Made by a program: the position numbers and the translations under genes. Below, in pieces: positions 43,534-52,600 of a stretch of DNA of 53,660 nt. How positions within the stretch are numbered: position 1 is the first letter of the stretch; the number at the start of each line of letters is the position of its first letter. The DNA comes from Pseudomonas sp. RGM2987. GTDB lineage: Bacteria; Pseudomonadota; Gammaproteobacteria; Pseudomonadales; Pseudomonadaceae. The notes beneath the pieces are model-generated. The model was not told where the DNA came from. It did not search any database and was given only the letters and a program-made list of their open reading frames with translations. The DNA lies in the NCBI RefSeq assembly GCF_022952855.1, contig NZ_JALJDX010000192.1:1-53660 (forward strand), in the 5' to 3' direction.

Positions 43534-44373
43534 TCAACTTTCCGCAATCAACCAATCCATCTGCCATCCACCCTGGGTCTGTCCGAGCTTCTTCGACAGC
43601 CACGGCAGCAACTCCCGCAACTCTTCCTCCAGCCCCCATGGCGGATTGGCAATCGCCAGGCCGGAGCCGTTCAGGCTGTTGGGCGTCGCCAGTGGATGCA
43701 CCAGCAGCTCGACCCGCAACAGCTTGGGCGCCCCGGTGCCGGCCAGGTCCTGGTAGAAACGGCGCAACATCCGCTGGTCCTTCACCGGGTACCAGATCGC
43801 CGCCACTGTCTGGCGCATGCGGCCGATGGCTTCCTTGAGGGACGCGGCGCAGCGCTGCATTTCGTCAAGCTGCTCGAAGGGCGGATCGATCAGCATCAGG
43901 CCGCGCTTCTCTGCCACCGGCAGCAGCGCCCGGGGCACGTGCCAGCCTTCGCCCAGGTGCACCGCGACGCGCCGGTCGCCTTTCATGTTGTCCTTGAGCA
44001 GGACGCCGTCTTCAGGGTGTTTTTCGTTGAGCAGTACCCGGTCCCGCGGGCGGGTCAGGCGTCGCGCCAGTTCCGGCGAGCCCGGGTAATAGCGCAACTG
44101 CCCATCCGGGTTCATCTCGTGCAGCACCTGCATGTAGTCGGCGGTCAGCGGCGGCAGATCGTTCTCGCCCCACAAGCGCGCGATGCCTTCCAGGTATTCA
44201 CCGGTGCGGTTGGCCTGGTCGCCCTGCAGGTCGTACAGCCCGATGCCCGCGTGGGTGTCGAGGTAGGCGAAGGGCTGCTCCTTGCGCGACATCAGGGCGA
44301 TGAGGCGGGTCAAGGTCAGGTGTTTGAACACATCGGCGTGATTGCCGGCGTGGAAGGCGTGGCGATAATTCAT
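43534..44373 (-). CDS. rlmJ: 23S rRNA (adenine2030-N6)-methyltransferase RlmJ
   Basis: A 279-residue SAM-dependent methyltransferase of the RlmJ (YhiR) family. It opens MNYRHAFHAGNHADVFKHLT, with FAYLDTHAGIGLYDL as the SAM-binding loop and MLIDPPFEQ as the catalytic DPPF motif. E. coli RlmJ has 280 residues. The start at 44373 has GGAG upstream. It stands alone, bounded by REP pairs on both sides. Confidence 0.95.
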   Translation of the reverse strand: MNYRHAFHAGNHADVFKHLTLTRLIALMSRKEQPFAYLDTHAGIGLYDLQGDQANRTGEYLEGIARLWGENDLPPLTADYMQVLHEMNPDGQLRYYPGSPELARRLTRPRDRVLLNEKHPEDGVLLKDNMKGDRRVAVHLGEGWHVPRALLPVAEKRGLMLIDPPFEQLDEMQRCAASLKEAIGRMRQTVAAIWYPVKDQRMLRRFYQDLAGTGAPKLLRVELLVHPLATPNSLNGSGLAIANPPWGLEEELRELLPWLSKKLGQTQGGWQMDWLIAES

Positions 44374-44478
44374 GGCGGCTCCTGCGAAGGGCGACGAGTT
44401 TACCGCGAAGCGCGCCGCGCGTCAGGGGCCGCGGCCCAGCGGGCAGCGGGTCGCACTGTTTGAAGGATGGAAAGGACC

Positions 44479-44604
44479 GTGGCGAGGGAGCTTGCTCCCG
44501 CTGGGTTGCGAAGCAGCCCCCGGATAGGCGAGCGCTTCGCACTGGTGCGCCAGCCCGGTCGAGCGGGAGCAAGCTCCCTCGCCACAGCAAGCCCCCTCGC
44601 CACA
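44479..44604. repeat. REP cluster, family A
   Basis: Inverted arms 44479-44502 and 44561-44586 (GGCGAGGGAGCTTGCTCCCG and complement), followed by a third, shortened arm (AGCCCCCTCGCCACAA) at 44589-44604. It fills the stretch between rlmJ and the DUF4123 gene, where a type VI effector gene would be expected. Confidence 0.9.
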
Positions 44605-44624
44605 AGAGCAGGCCAGGGCAAATA

Positions 44625-45356
44625 TCAACCCAGTTCCTGGGTCAAATAGCCGAGCAACGGCGCCTTCGGCGCTTCGCCAGGCCCCAAGGCTTCGAGAAAG
44701 TGCGCGACCTTGCGCCGCAGGATGCGCTCGTCGACCCGCTCGAACAGATACGGATGCTCCTCGCTCAACCATTTGAGCAGGTTGTCCCGCAGGCAGTCGG
44801 TCGAATGCCCGGCCATCGCCCTGAGCACTGCGCCGGGTACTTCCCACCAGGGATATGCCTGCGCTGGTCGCTGGGCATTTGCGACGATTTCCAGCACTTG
44901 ACCGTTGATCAGGCAGCGGCTGACGACCGGCAAGAGCTGCCCGGCTTCCACCTCCGGCGATTGCAGGATCGGCAGCAAAAAGCGTCCATCCCAAAAACGG
45001 AAAAATACCGATTGGCCGCCCGGCAGCAGAACCTGTGTCAGCCCACACAGATGCCCGGCAAGGGTGTCCTGGCAGGCAGACGACACTGCCAGCCAACCCC
45101 AGTCGAGCGAGTCGCCAGCGCCGATCCAATCCAGAAACGCACTGTCTGCGGCGACGACGCCCACATAAGGCATTGCCGCCGCCCATTCAGCATAAGGCGT
45201 ATCGGCCCATATCGGGCTGGGCGCCGAAGTCATCGAGCGTCGCCAGGCCGCCAGCGGCCCAGCGGCGCTGGCACTGCTGAAGACGGCATAAAGCTGCTCG
45301 CCTGCCTGCAAAGGATGCTCTTGAAGCCAGGCGTGGGGAGATTGACCGCCCTTCAT
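44625..45356 (-). CDS. DUF4123 (Tap/TEC-type) type VI secretion adaptor
   Basis: A 243-residue protein; the N-terminal part (WLQEHPLQAGEQLYAVFSS and VGVVAADSAFLDWI) fits DUF4123 chaperones that load an effector onto VgrG. The start at 45356 overlaps the vgrG stop (ATGA). No signal or membrane segment. In other loci the effector gene follows directly; here the stop is followed after 20 bases by REP repeats and then rlmJ, so the cargo is missing or encoded elsewhere. Its length is slightly short for the family, the C-terminal part ending GYLTQELG. Confidence 0.85.
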   Translation of the reverse strand: MKGGQSPHAWLQEHPLQAGEQLYAVFSSASAAGPLAAWRRSMTSAPSPIWADTPYAEWAAAMPYVGVVAADSAFLDWIGAGDSLDWGWLAVSSACQDTLAGHLCGLTQVLLPGGQSVFFRFWDGRFLLPILQSPEVEAGQLLPVVSRCLINGQVLEIVANAQRPAQAYPWWEVPGAVLRAMAGHSTDCLRDNLLKWLSEEHPYLFERVDERILRRKVAHFLEALGPGEAPKAPLLGYLTQELG

Positions 45357-47407
45357 GCACTTGCCTCGGCACCCACCACCCGGCGAGCAACGGGTGGCGG
45401 CGCGCAGACACCGCTCTTGCAACGCTCACACTCTTCACAGAACGGGGCCGCGCCGCCCAGGCTCAACAGTTGGGCGTAGGAAAGCCGAGAGGTCGTCGCG
45501 GCAAGTTTTTCCTCAAGGCACGACACAGCAGACGCCGCGCTCCTGGCGTGCATCGGCGCGCCACCGACTTCGATCGGCACGCTGCTGGAGATCCCGCTCG
45601 CGCCGATATTGATCCAATGGCCCCCTGCCTGGATCGTCACGCTGACACCCGCATCCAGGACGATCTGCTGGCCGGCGCTGACGTGAAACTGCTGGCTGGC
45701 ATTGAGGACTTGGCTGGTTACCCGGATGTGTCGCTCGCCAGTGACCAGCAAGTGGTCGTCCTGCCTGACCTCCGCCTGCCGACGTCCGTGGGTGATGCGC
45801 TGCTCATCGGCCTTGAGCTCGTGACGGGCAGTACCGGTGACGACGATGCTGCGTTCATGATCGACCTGCACCCGCTGGTCGTGCAGCACATGCTGGGTCC
45901 AGTCTCGTTGGGCGCGCAGGTAGATCTCTTCGGCGCCCTTGCGATCCTCGATGCGCAACTCGTTATAACCGCCTCCGCCAGGGCTGCTCTGGCTGCGCCA
46001 GATGCTGCGGGTCTTGTCCGCCGGCAGATCCAGCGGCGGCGGGTTGGCACCATTGGGCAGGCAGGCCACCACCAACGGCTTGTCGACATCGCCATCGATA
46101 AACCCCACCAACACTTCCATCCCGACCCGGGGGATCATCACCGCACCGTAGCGGTCATGGGCCCAACCGGAGGCCACCCTTAGCCAGCAGCTGGCGTGCT
46201 CGTCACGCTTGCCGTCGCGATCCCAGATCAATTGGACCTTGACCCGCCCGAACTCATCGCAATGGATCTCGCTGTCCACGGGCCCGGTGACCACCGCCGA
46301 TTGGTAACCCTGGGCTGGCGGTTTCGGGTGACGCAGGGGCGGACGATAGAAAACATCCCACGGCGTCGCCACGAACGTATTGCGGTAGCCCTGGAGCTCA
46401 TCAGGGCTGACACCCGCCGCTTCTTCCAGGACCTGGGGCTGGCGGCCATGGTGGGAGACTTCAGTGAGCAGCCAGAGGTCATTGCACTGCGCCCGGGTAT
46501 GCCCGCGCACCTGCATGAAATGCCCACTGATCAGGGCGCACTGATCACTGCATCCTTCGGCCTGGCGGTAGTCGACCGCGTGGCGCTCCAGTGCGCGCCG
46601 GGCCAAGTGGCGGCCATGGTCGCGGTCGGCAAACTGCCCTGGGTAGCGATAGTCTTCCAGCACCGGCTGCTGCTGATTGTCGTGGCGGGTTTGCAGCGCC
46701 AGGCCGGGCTTGGAAAAATCATAGTCGCGTAGCGTCACCGCGTTGGTCCGGGCCTGGAGCCGCACCGTCAGCGCCTTGATCGCCGGCTCGCTGGCGACCA
46801 TGCCGCTGTCCGGTTGATAAAGCGTAGGTTCGGGCAGATGGGGAAAGACGGTCTGATCGTCGCCGAACACGAGTAGATGCCCCTCAGGACTGTGCCTGAA
46901 GTGGTAGTGAATGCCGACCTCGGCACAGATTCGCTCGATGAACGCCAGATCACTCTCGGCGTACTGCACGCAGTACTCCCGTTCAGGGTATTGCCCACTG
47001 AGGCTGAACCGGAAGGCATCACCCTGGATGCCATGGTCCTTGAGGATCCGCCCGATGATCGCCGGCACGCTCAATTGCTGGAAAATCCGCTGGTTGATGC
47101 GATGCCGCAAGTAAGCCAGGCGTGGCACCAGGCTGATCCGGTAACGCGCCAGACGCTTGCCGCAATCCCCTAGGGCGACGCTGTAGACCTGACCATGCAC
47201 ACCACGCCCCTGGCCCTCGAACGCCAGGTAGGCCTGGCGATGCAGGAGTTCTTCCAGCGCCAGGTCGAACCGTTCGCTGACCAGCTCCAGGTCAAAGCGA
47301 TACGGCTGGCTGATCGCCTCCTTGCCCTTGAACTCAAGCACCTCGAATTCATTTGGCCCGCTGTCGAATGTCAGGGTGAAACGCGATGGGATGGCAGGCG
47401 GGAGCAT
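45353..47407 (-). CDS. vgrG: VgrG type VI secretion spike protein
   Basis: A 684-residue spike subunit. The gp27-like part begins FTLTFDSGPNEFEVLEFKGKE with ISQPYRFDLELVS and RRLARYRIS-like strands; YCVQYAESDLAFIERICAEVGIHYHF is the family signature. The gp5-like OB fold follows (EIHCDEFGRVKVQLIWDRDG), then the beta-helix repeats (QVDHERSIVVTGTARHELKA, QVLNASQQFHVSAGQQIVLD). The tail is cysteine-rich (Cys657, 660, 663, 668 in CEECERCKSGVC). The start at 47407 has AGAGG eight bases upstream. No other T6SS structural gene is in the window. Confidence 0.95.
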   Translation of the reverse strand: MLPPAIPSRFTLTFDSGPNEFEVLEFKGKEAISQPYRFDLELVSERFDLALEELLHRQAYLAFEGQGRGVHGQVYSVALGDCGKRLARYRISLVPRLAYLRHRINQRIFQQLSVPAIIGRILKDHGIQGDAFRFSLSGQYPEREYCVQYAESDLAFIERICAEVGIHYHFRHSPEGHLLVFGDDQTVFPHLPEPTLYQPDSGMVASEPAIKALTVRLQARTNAVTLRDYDFSKPGLALQTRHDNQQQPVLEDYRYPGQFADRDHGRHLARRALERHAVDYRQAEGCSDQCALISGHFMQVRGHTRAQCNDLWLLTEVSHHGRQPQVLEEAAGVSPDELQGYRNTFVATPWDVFYRPPLRHPKPPAQGYQSAVVTGPVDSEIHCDEFGRVKVQLIWDRDGKRDEHASCWLRVASGWAHDRYGAVMIPRVGMEVLVGFIDGDVDKPLVVACLPNGANPPPLDLPADKTRSIWRSQSSPGGGGYNELRIEDRKGAEEIYLRAQRDWTQHVLHDQRVQVDHERSIVVTGTARHELKADEQRITHGRRQAEVRQDDHLLVTGERHIRVTSQVLNASQQFHVSAGQQIVLDAGVSVTIQAGGHWINIGASGISSSVPIEVGGAPMHARSAASAVSCLEEKLAATTSRLSYAQLLSLGGAAPFCEECERCKSGVCAPPPVARRVVGAEASA

Positions 47408-47583
47408 CCGATGTGCCTCTGTTGAATGAAGGCGACTGATTCTGCATGACCCCTCAGGACAACGGATCGGTGCTCAAGAAAAACAGACGTTGCCTTATAT
47501 GCGCAGGGACAAAAGCCGCACAACGCGTCGCATTTTCCGACAGACATCCTCGCTCAAAACAGGGCCAGCCCTGACGCAGCCGC

Positions 47584-47620
47584 AAAAAAAACGGCCCGCC
47601 TCCAGGGGAGACGGGCCGTT
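47584..47620 (-). terminator. Terminator after putP
   Basis: Arms AACGGCCCG (47590-47598) and CGGGCCGTT (47612-47620); on the minus strand the hairpin is followed by a run of T (47584-47590). It lies about 42 bases beyond the putP stop. Confidence 0.88.
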
Positions 47621-47661
47621 CCTTATCCTTCAAGCGAGCCATACAGGCCCCATTGAAAGCC

Positions 47662-49146
47662 TTACTGGTTCAAGCGGAAATCCTTCTCGGCCGCTTCAAA
47701 GCGCTGCACCATACCGGCGGTAGGCGAGCCCATCTTGCTGACGAAGAAGATAGCCAGGCTGGCGAAGATGAAGCCCGGGATGATCTCGTACAGGCCCAGC
47801 AGCTCGAAGTGCTTCCAGACGATCACGGTGATCGCACCTACAAGAATGCCGGCCAGCGCGCCGTTACGGGTCATGTCTTTCCAGATGACCGAAATCAGCA
47901 CCACAGGACCGAACGCAGCACCGAAGCCGGCCCAGGCGTAGCTCACCAGGCCCAGTACGCGGTTTTCCGGGTTGGCGGCCAGGGCGATGGCAATCAGTGC
48001 CACCAGCAGCACCATGGCGCGACCGACCCAGACCAGTTCCAGCTGCGAAGCGTTCTTGCGCAGGAAGGTCTTGTAGAAGTCTTCGGTCAGGGCGCTGGAG
48101 CACACCAGCAACTGGCAGCTCAGGGTACTCATCACCGCCGCGAGAATGGCCGACAGCAATACACCGGCAATCCATGGGTTGAACAGCAGCTTCGCCAGCT
48201 CGATGAACACACGCTCGTGGTTCTCTGTGACGGGGCCGGCGACTTCAGGGTGCGCCGAGAAGTAAGCGATACCAAAGAAGCCGACGGCAACGGTGCCGCC
48301 CAGGCACAGGATCATCCAGGTCATGGAGATACGACGGGCGTTGGCGATGGACTTGACCGAATCGGCCGCCATGAAACGCGCCAGGATATGCGGCTGGCCG
48401 AAATAGCCCAGGCCCCAGCCCATCAGCGAAATGATGCCGATGAAGGTGGTGTTCTTGAGCATGTCGAAGGACGAAGGATCTTTCGCTTCGATGGCCAGGA
48501 ACGTGGTGTCCACGCCGCCGGTGGCCAGCAGCACGATGATCGGCGTGAGGATCAGCGCGAAGATCATCAGGGTGGCTTGAACGGTATCCGTCCAGCTCAC
48601 CGCCAGGAAACCACCGACGAAGGTGTAGGCAATGGTCGCCGCCGCACCGGCCCACAGCGCCGATTCGTAGGACATGCCGAAGGTGCTTTCGAACAGACGG
48701 GCACCGGCGACGATGCCGGAAGCGCAATAGATAGTGAAGAACACCAGAATCACCACCGCAGAGATGATCCGCAGTACGCCGCTCTTGTCTTCGAAGCGGC
48801 TGGAGAAGTAATCCGGCAGCGTCAGTGCGTCGCCGTTGTGTTCGGTCTGCACGCGCAGGCGGCCCGCCACGAACAGCCAGTTCAGGTACGCACCGACGAT
48901 CAGGCCGATGGCGATCCAGCTCTCCGACAAGCCGGACATGTAGATGGCACCTGGCAGCCCCATCAACAACCAGCCGCTCATGTCCGAAGCACCGGCGGAC
49001 AACGCCGTGACCACGCTCCCCAGGCTGCGACCGCCCAGGATGTAATCGGAAAGGTTATTGGTGGAGCGATAAGCCATCAGGCCGATCAGGACCATGGCTG
49101 CGATATAGATCACGAAAGTGATCAACGTGGGATTGCTAACACTCAT
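47662..49146 (-). CDS. putP: Sodium/proline symporter
   Basis: A 494-residue inner-membrane SSS-family transporter with about 13 hydrophobic helices, importing proline with sodium. Motifs include LSDYILGGRSLGSVVTALSAGASDMSGWLLMGLPGA, the sodium/proline site with Ser and Asp residues, SSRFEDKSGVLRIISA and AYTFVGGFLAVSWTDTVQ. Length is close to E. coli PutP (502). The start at 49146 (MSVSNPTLI) has AGGGCG upstream. It is divergent from putA, which would degrade its substrate and, through its DNA-binding domain, repress it. Confidence 0.96.
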   Translation of the reverse strand: MSVSNPTLITFVIYIAAMVLIGLMAYRSTNNLSDYILGGRSLGSVVTALSAGASDMSGWLLMGLPGAIYMSGLSESWIAIGLIVGAYLNWLFVAGRLRVQTEHNGDALTLPDYFSSRFEDKSGVLRIISAVVILVFFTIYCASGIVAGARLFESTFGMSYESALWAGAAATIAYTFVGGFLAVSWTDTVQATLMIFALILTPIIVLLATGGVDTTFLAIEAKDPSSFDMLKNTTFIGIISLMGWGLGYFGQPHILARFMAADSVKSIANARRISMTWMILCLGGTVAVGFFGIAYFSAHPEVAGPVTENHERVFIELAKLLFNPWIAGVLLSAILAAVMSTLSCQLLVCSSALTEDFYKTFLRKNASQLELVWVGRAMVLLVALIAIALAANPENRVLGLVSYAWAGFGAAFGPVVLISVIWKDMTRNGALAGILVGAITVIVWKHFELLGLYEIIPGFIFASLAIFFVSKMGSPTAGMVQRFEAAEKDFRLNQ

Positions 49147-49604
49147 TGAATAACGCCCTGGCTTTGTTTTTATGTAGCGGTGGCAGCTGGAAACGCCGAC
49201 AACAGAAGTTGTAGTGACGATTTGCAGACCCGCGAATTTATGACCGATGTTTCCCCAGGAAAGCCATCAGCCGATGCTCCGGCGAGAACCGGTTGCACCT
49301 TGGCCGCGAATGCTATTCAACAAATGAAATGAGGTGCAACCTGTTTCGTTCAAATCAGTTGCACCTGATCGGTTTTCCTACTGATCGAGCGCTTTTTGCT
49401 CCAGGTTGGTGCAATAACTGATGTTCTATCAGTAGCGAGAGCACCAAGTAAGTGCATGGAAACCATGTTCGTACCTGCTAACTGATGAGCTGCTTATTAT
49501 TTCATCCAAAAATGGGTTGCACCCGGTTGCACCTCATTCTGCGCACAGCTAATCTTGCCGCCAGCTGATGCCACGCCATACGTGGTAAACATGAGGATAA
49601 AAAT
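49147..49604. promoter_or_regulatory. putP-putA control region with PutA operator words
   Basis: 458 bases between the divergent genes. GTTGCA, the core of E. coli PutA operators, occurs at 49292-49297, 49358-49363, 49516-49521 and 49526-49531 on the plus strand and, as TGCAAC, at 49335-49340; the last two plus-strand copies are 10 bases apart. A sixth copy (TGCAAC, 49745-49750) lies inside putA. It is AT-richer than the neighbouring genes. No ORF is evident. Confidence 0.85.
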
Positions 49605-52600
49605 ATGGCTACCACCACCCTCGGGGTCAAACTCGACGACCCGACCCGCGAACGCCTCAAGGCGGCCGCAACCTCGATTGATCGCACGCCACACTGGCTG
49701 ATCAAGCAGGCAATTTTCAATTACCTGGAAAAACTCGAGGGTGGTGCAACCCTGACCGAGCTCAACGGTGCCCCCCGCGCCGACAGCGACGATGCCGGCG
49801 AGGTCCAGGTCGACCACGCTCACCAGTGCTTCCTGGAATTTGCCGAAAGCATCCTGCCGCAATCGGTCCTGCGCGCCTCCATCACCGCCGCCTATCGTCG
49901 TCCGGAACCGGAAGTGGTGCCGATGCTGATCGAGCAGGCGCGCCTGCCGGCGCCAATGGCCGAGGCCACCAACAAGCTGGCGGCGTCGATCGCCGAGAAG
50001 CTGCGCAACCAGAAAAGTGCCGGCGGCCGTGCCGGGATTGTCCAGGGACTGCTGCAGGAGTTTTCCCTGTCGTCCCAGGAAGGCGTGGCGCTGATGTGCC
50101 TGGCCGAAGCCCTGTTGCGGATCCCGGACAAGGGCACGCGCGATGCGCTGATCCGCGACAAGATCAGCACCGGCAACTGGCAGCCGCACCTGGGCAACAG
50201 CCCTTCGCTGTTCGTCAACGCCGCCACCTGGGGCCTGCTGCTGACCGGCAAACTGGTCGCCACCCATAATGAAGCGGGCCTGACCTCCTCCCTGAGCCGC
50301 ATCATCGGCAAGAGCGGCGAGCCGATGATCCGCAAGGGCGTCGACATGGCCATGCGCCTGATGGGCGAACAGTTCGTCACCGGCGAAACCATCGCCGAAG
50401 CCTTGGCCAACGCCAGCAAATTCGAATCCAAGGGCTTCCGTTACTCCTACGACATGCTGGGTGAAGCGGCGCTCACCGAACATGACGCGCAGAAATACCT
50501 GGCCTCGTACGAACAAGCCATCCACTCGATCGGCAAAGCGTCCCACGGTCGTGGGATTTATGAAGGCCCGGGCATTTCCATCAAGCTTTCGGCCCTGCAC
50601 CCGCGCTACAGCCGCGCCCAGTACGAACGCGTCATGGACGAGCTGTACCCGCGCCTGCTGGCGCTGACGCTGCTGGCCAAGCAATACGACATCGGCCTGA
50701 ACATCGACGCCGAAGAAGCCGACCGCCTCGAACTGTCCCTGGACCTGCTGGAGCGCCTGTGCTTCGAGCCGCAACTGACCGGCTGGAACGGCATCGGCTT
50801 CGTGATCCAGGCGTACCAGAAACGCTGCCCGTACGTGATCGACTACGTGATTGACCTGGCGCGTCGCAGCCGTCACCGCCTGATGATCCGCCTGGTAAAA
50901 GGCGCCTACTGGGACAGCGAGATCAAGCGCGCCCAGGTCGAAGGCCTGGAAGGCTATCCGGTGTATACCCGCAAGGTGTACACCGACGTGTCCTATATCG
51001 CTTGCGCCCGCAAGCTGTTGTCGGTGCCGGAAGTCATTTACCCGCAGTTCGCCACGCACAACGCCCACACGTTGTCGGCCATTTATCATATCGCCGGTCA
51101 GAACTATTACCCGGGGCAGTACGAGTTCCAGTGCTTGCACGGCATGGGCGAACCGCTGTACGAACAAGTTGTAGGCAAGGTTTCCGAAGGCAAGTTGAAC
51201 CGTCCGTGCCGCGTGTACGCCCCGGTCGGCACCCATGAAACACTGCTGGCCTATCTGGTGCGTCGCCTGTTGGAAAACGGCGCCAACACCTCGTTCGTCA
51301 ACCGCATCGCTGACCAGTCCATTTCCATTCAGGAACTGGTGGCCGACCCGGTCGCGAGCATCGAGCAGATGGCGACCCTGGAAGGCGGTTTCGGCCTGCC
51401 GCATCCGCGCATTCCCCTGCCACGCGACCTGTACGGCAGCGAACGCGCCAACTCCAGCGGCATCGACATGGCCAACGAACATCGCCTGGCCTCGCTATCC
51501 TGCGCCTTGTTGGCAACGGCCCATAACGACTGGAAGGCTGCGCCGATGCTCGGCTGCGCCGCCAGCGAAGAAGCACCCGCGCCGGTCTTGAACCCGTCCG
51601 ATCACCGTGACGTGGTCGGGCATGTACAGGAAGCCACGGTCGCCGACGTCGACAACGCCATCCAGTGCGCGGTCAACGCTGCACCGATCTGGCAGGCCAC
51701 GCCACCGGCCGAACGCGCCGCGATCCTGGAACGCGCCGCGGACCTGATGGAAGGCGAGATCCAACCGCTGATGGGCCTGTTGGCCCGCGAAGCCGGCAAG
51801 ACCTTCGCCAACGCCATCGCCGAAGTCCGCGAAGCCGTGGACTTCCTGCGCTACTACGCGGTTCAGGCGCGCAACGATTTCACCAACGACGCTCACCGCC
51901 CATTGGGCCCGGTGGTCTGCATCAGCCCGTGGAACTTCCCCCTGGCGATCTTCAGCGGCCAGGTCGCTGCGGCACTGGCCGCCGGCAACCCGGTCCTGGC
52001 CAAGCCAGCCGAACAGACGCCGCTGGTGGCCGCCCAGGCCGTGCGCCTGCTGCTCGAAGCAGGCATTCCGCAAGGCGTGCTGCAACTGCTGCCGGGCCGT
52101 GGCGAAACCGTCGGTGCCCGCCTGGTGGGTGACGAGCGGGTCAAAGGCGTGATGTTCACTGGCTCCACCGAAGTGGCGCGCCTGCTGCAACGCAACATCG
52201 CCGGTCGCCTGGACAACCAGGGCCGCCCGATCCCGCTGATCGCCGAGACCGGCGGCCAGAACGCGATGATCGTCGACTCCTCGGCCCTGACCGAACAAGT
52301 GGTCATCGACGTGGTGTCGTCGGCCTTCGACAGCGCCGGCCAGCGTTGCTCGGCCCTGCGGGTCCTGTGCTTGCAGGAAGATTCCGCCGACCGTGTCATC
52401 GAAATGCTCAAGGGCGCCATGGCCGAGTCGCGCCTGGGTAACCCGGAGCGCCTGTCGGTAGACATCGGCCCGGTGATCGACGCCGAAGCCAAGGCCGGCA
52501 TCGAGAAACACATCCAGGCCATGCGCGACAAAGGTCGCACCGTGTACCAGATGGCAATCGCCGACAGCGACGAGTGCAAGCGAGGCACCTTCGTGATGCC

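Noticed and set aside
44422..45186. 254-residue alternative frame overlapping the DUF4123 gene and REP cluster, considered as a lost effector
   Set aside because: Cys/Arg/Gly-rich translation with no effector motif; it runs through REP sequence and lacks a ribosome site.
47653..49149. 498-residue open frame antisense to putP
   Set aside because: Gln/His-rich shadow of a membrane transporter; putP has all SSS motifs.
49497..51482. 661-residue open frame antisense to putA
   Set aside because: Shadow; overlaps the PutA operator region and the RHH domain.
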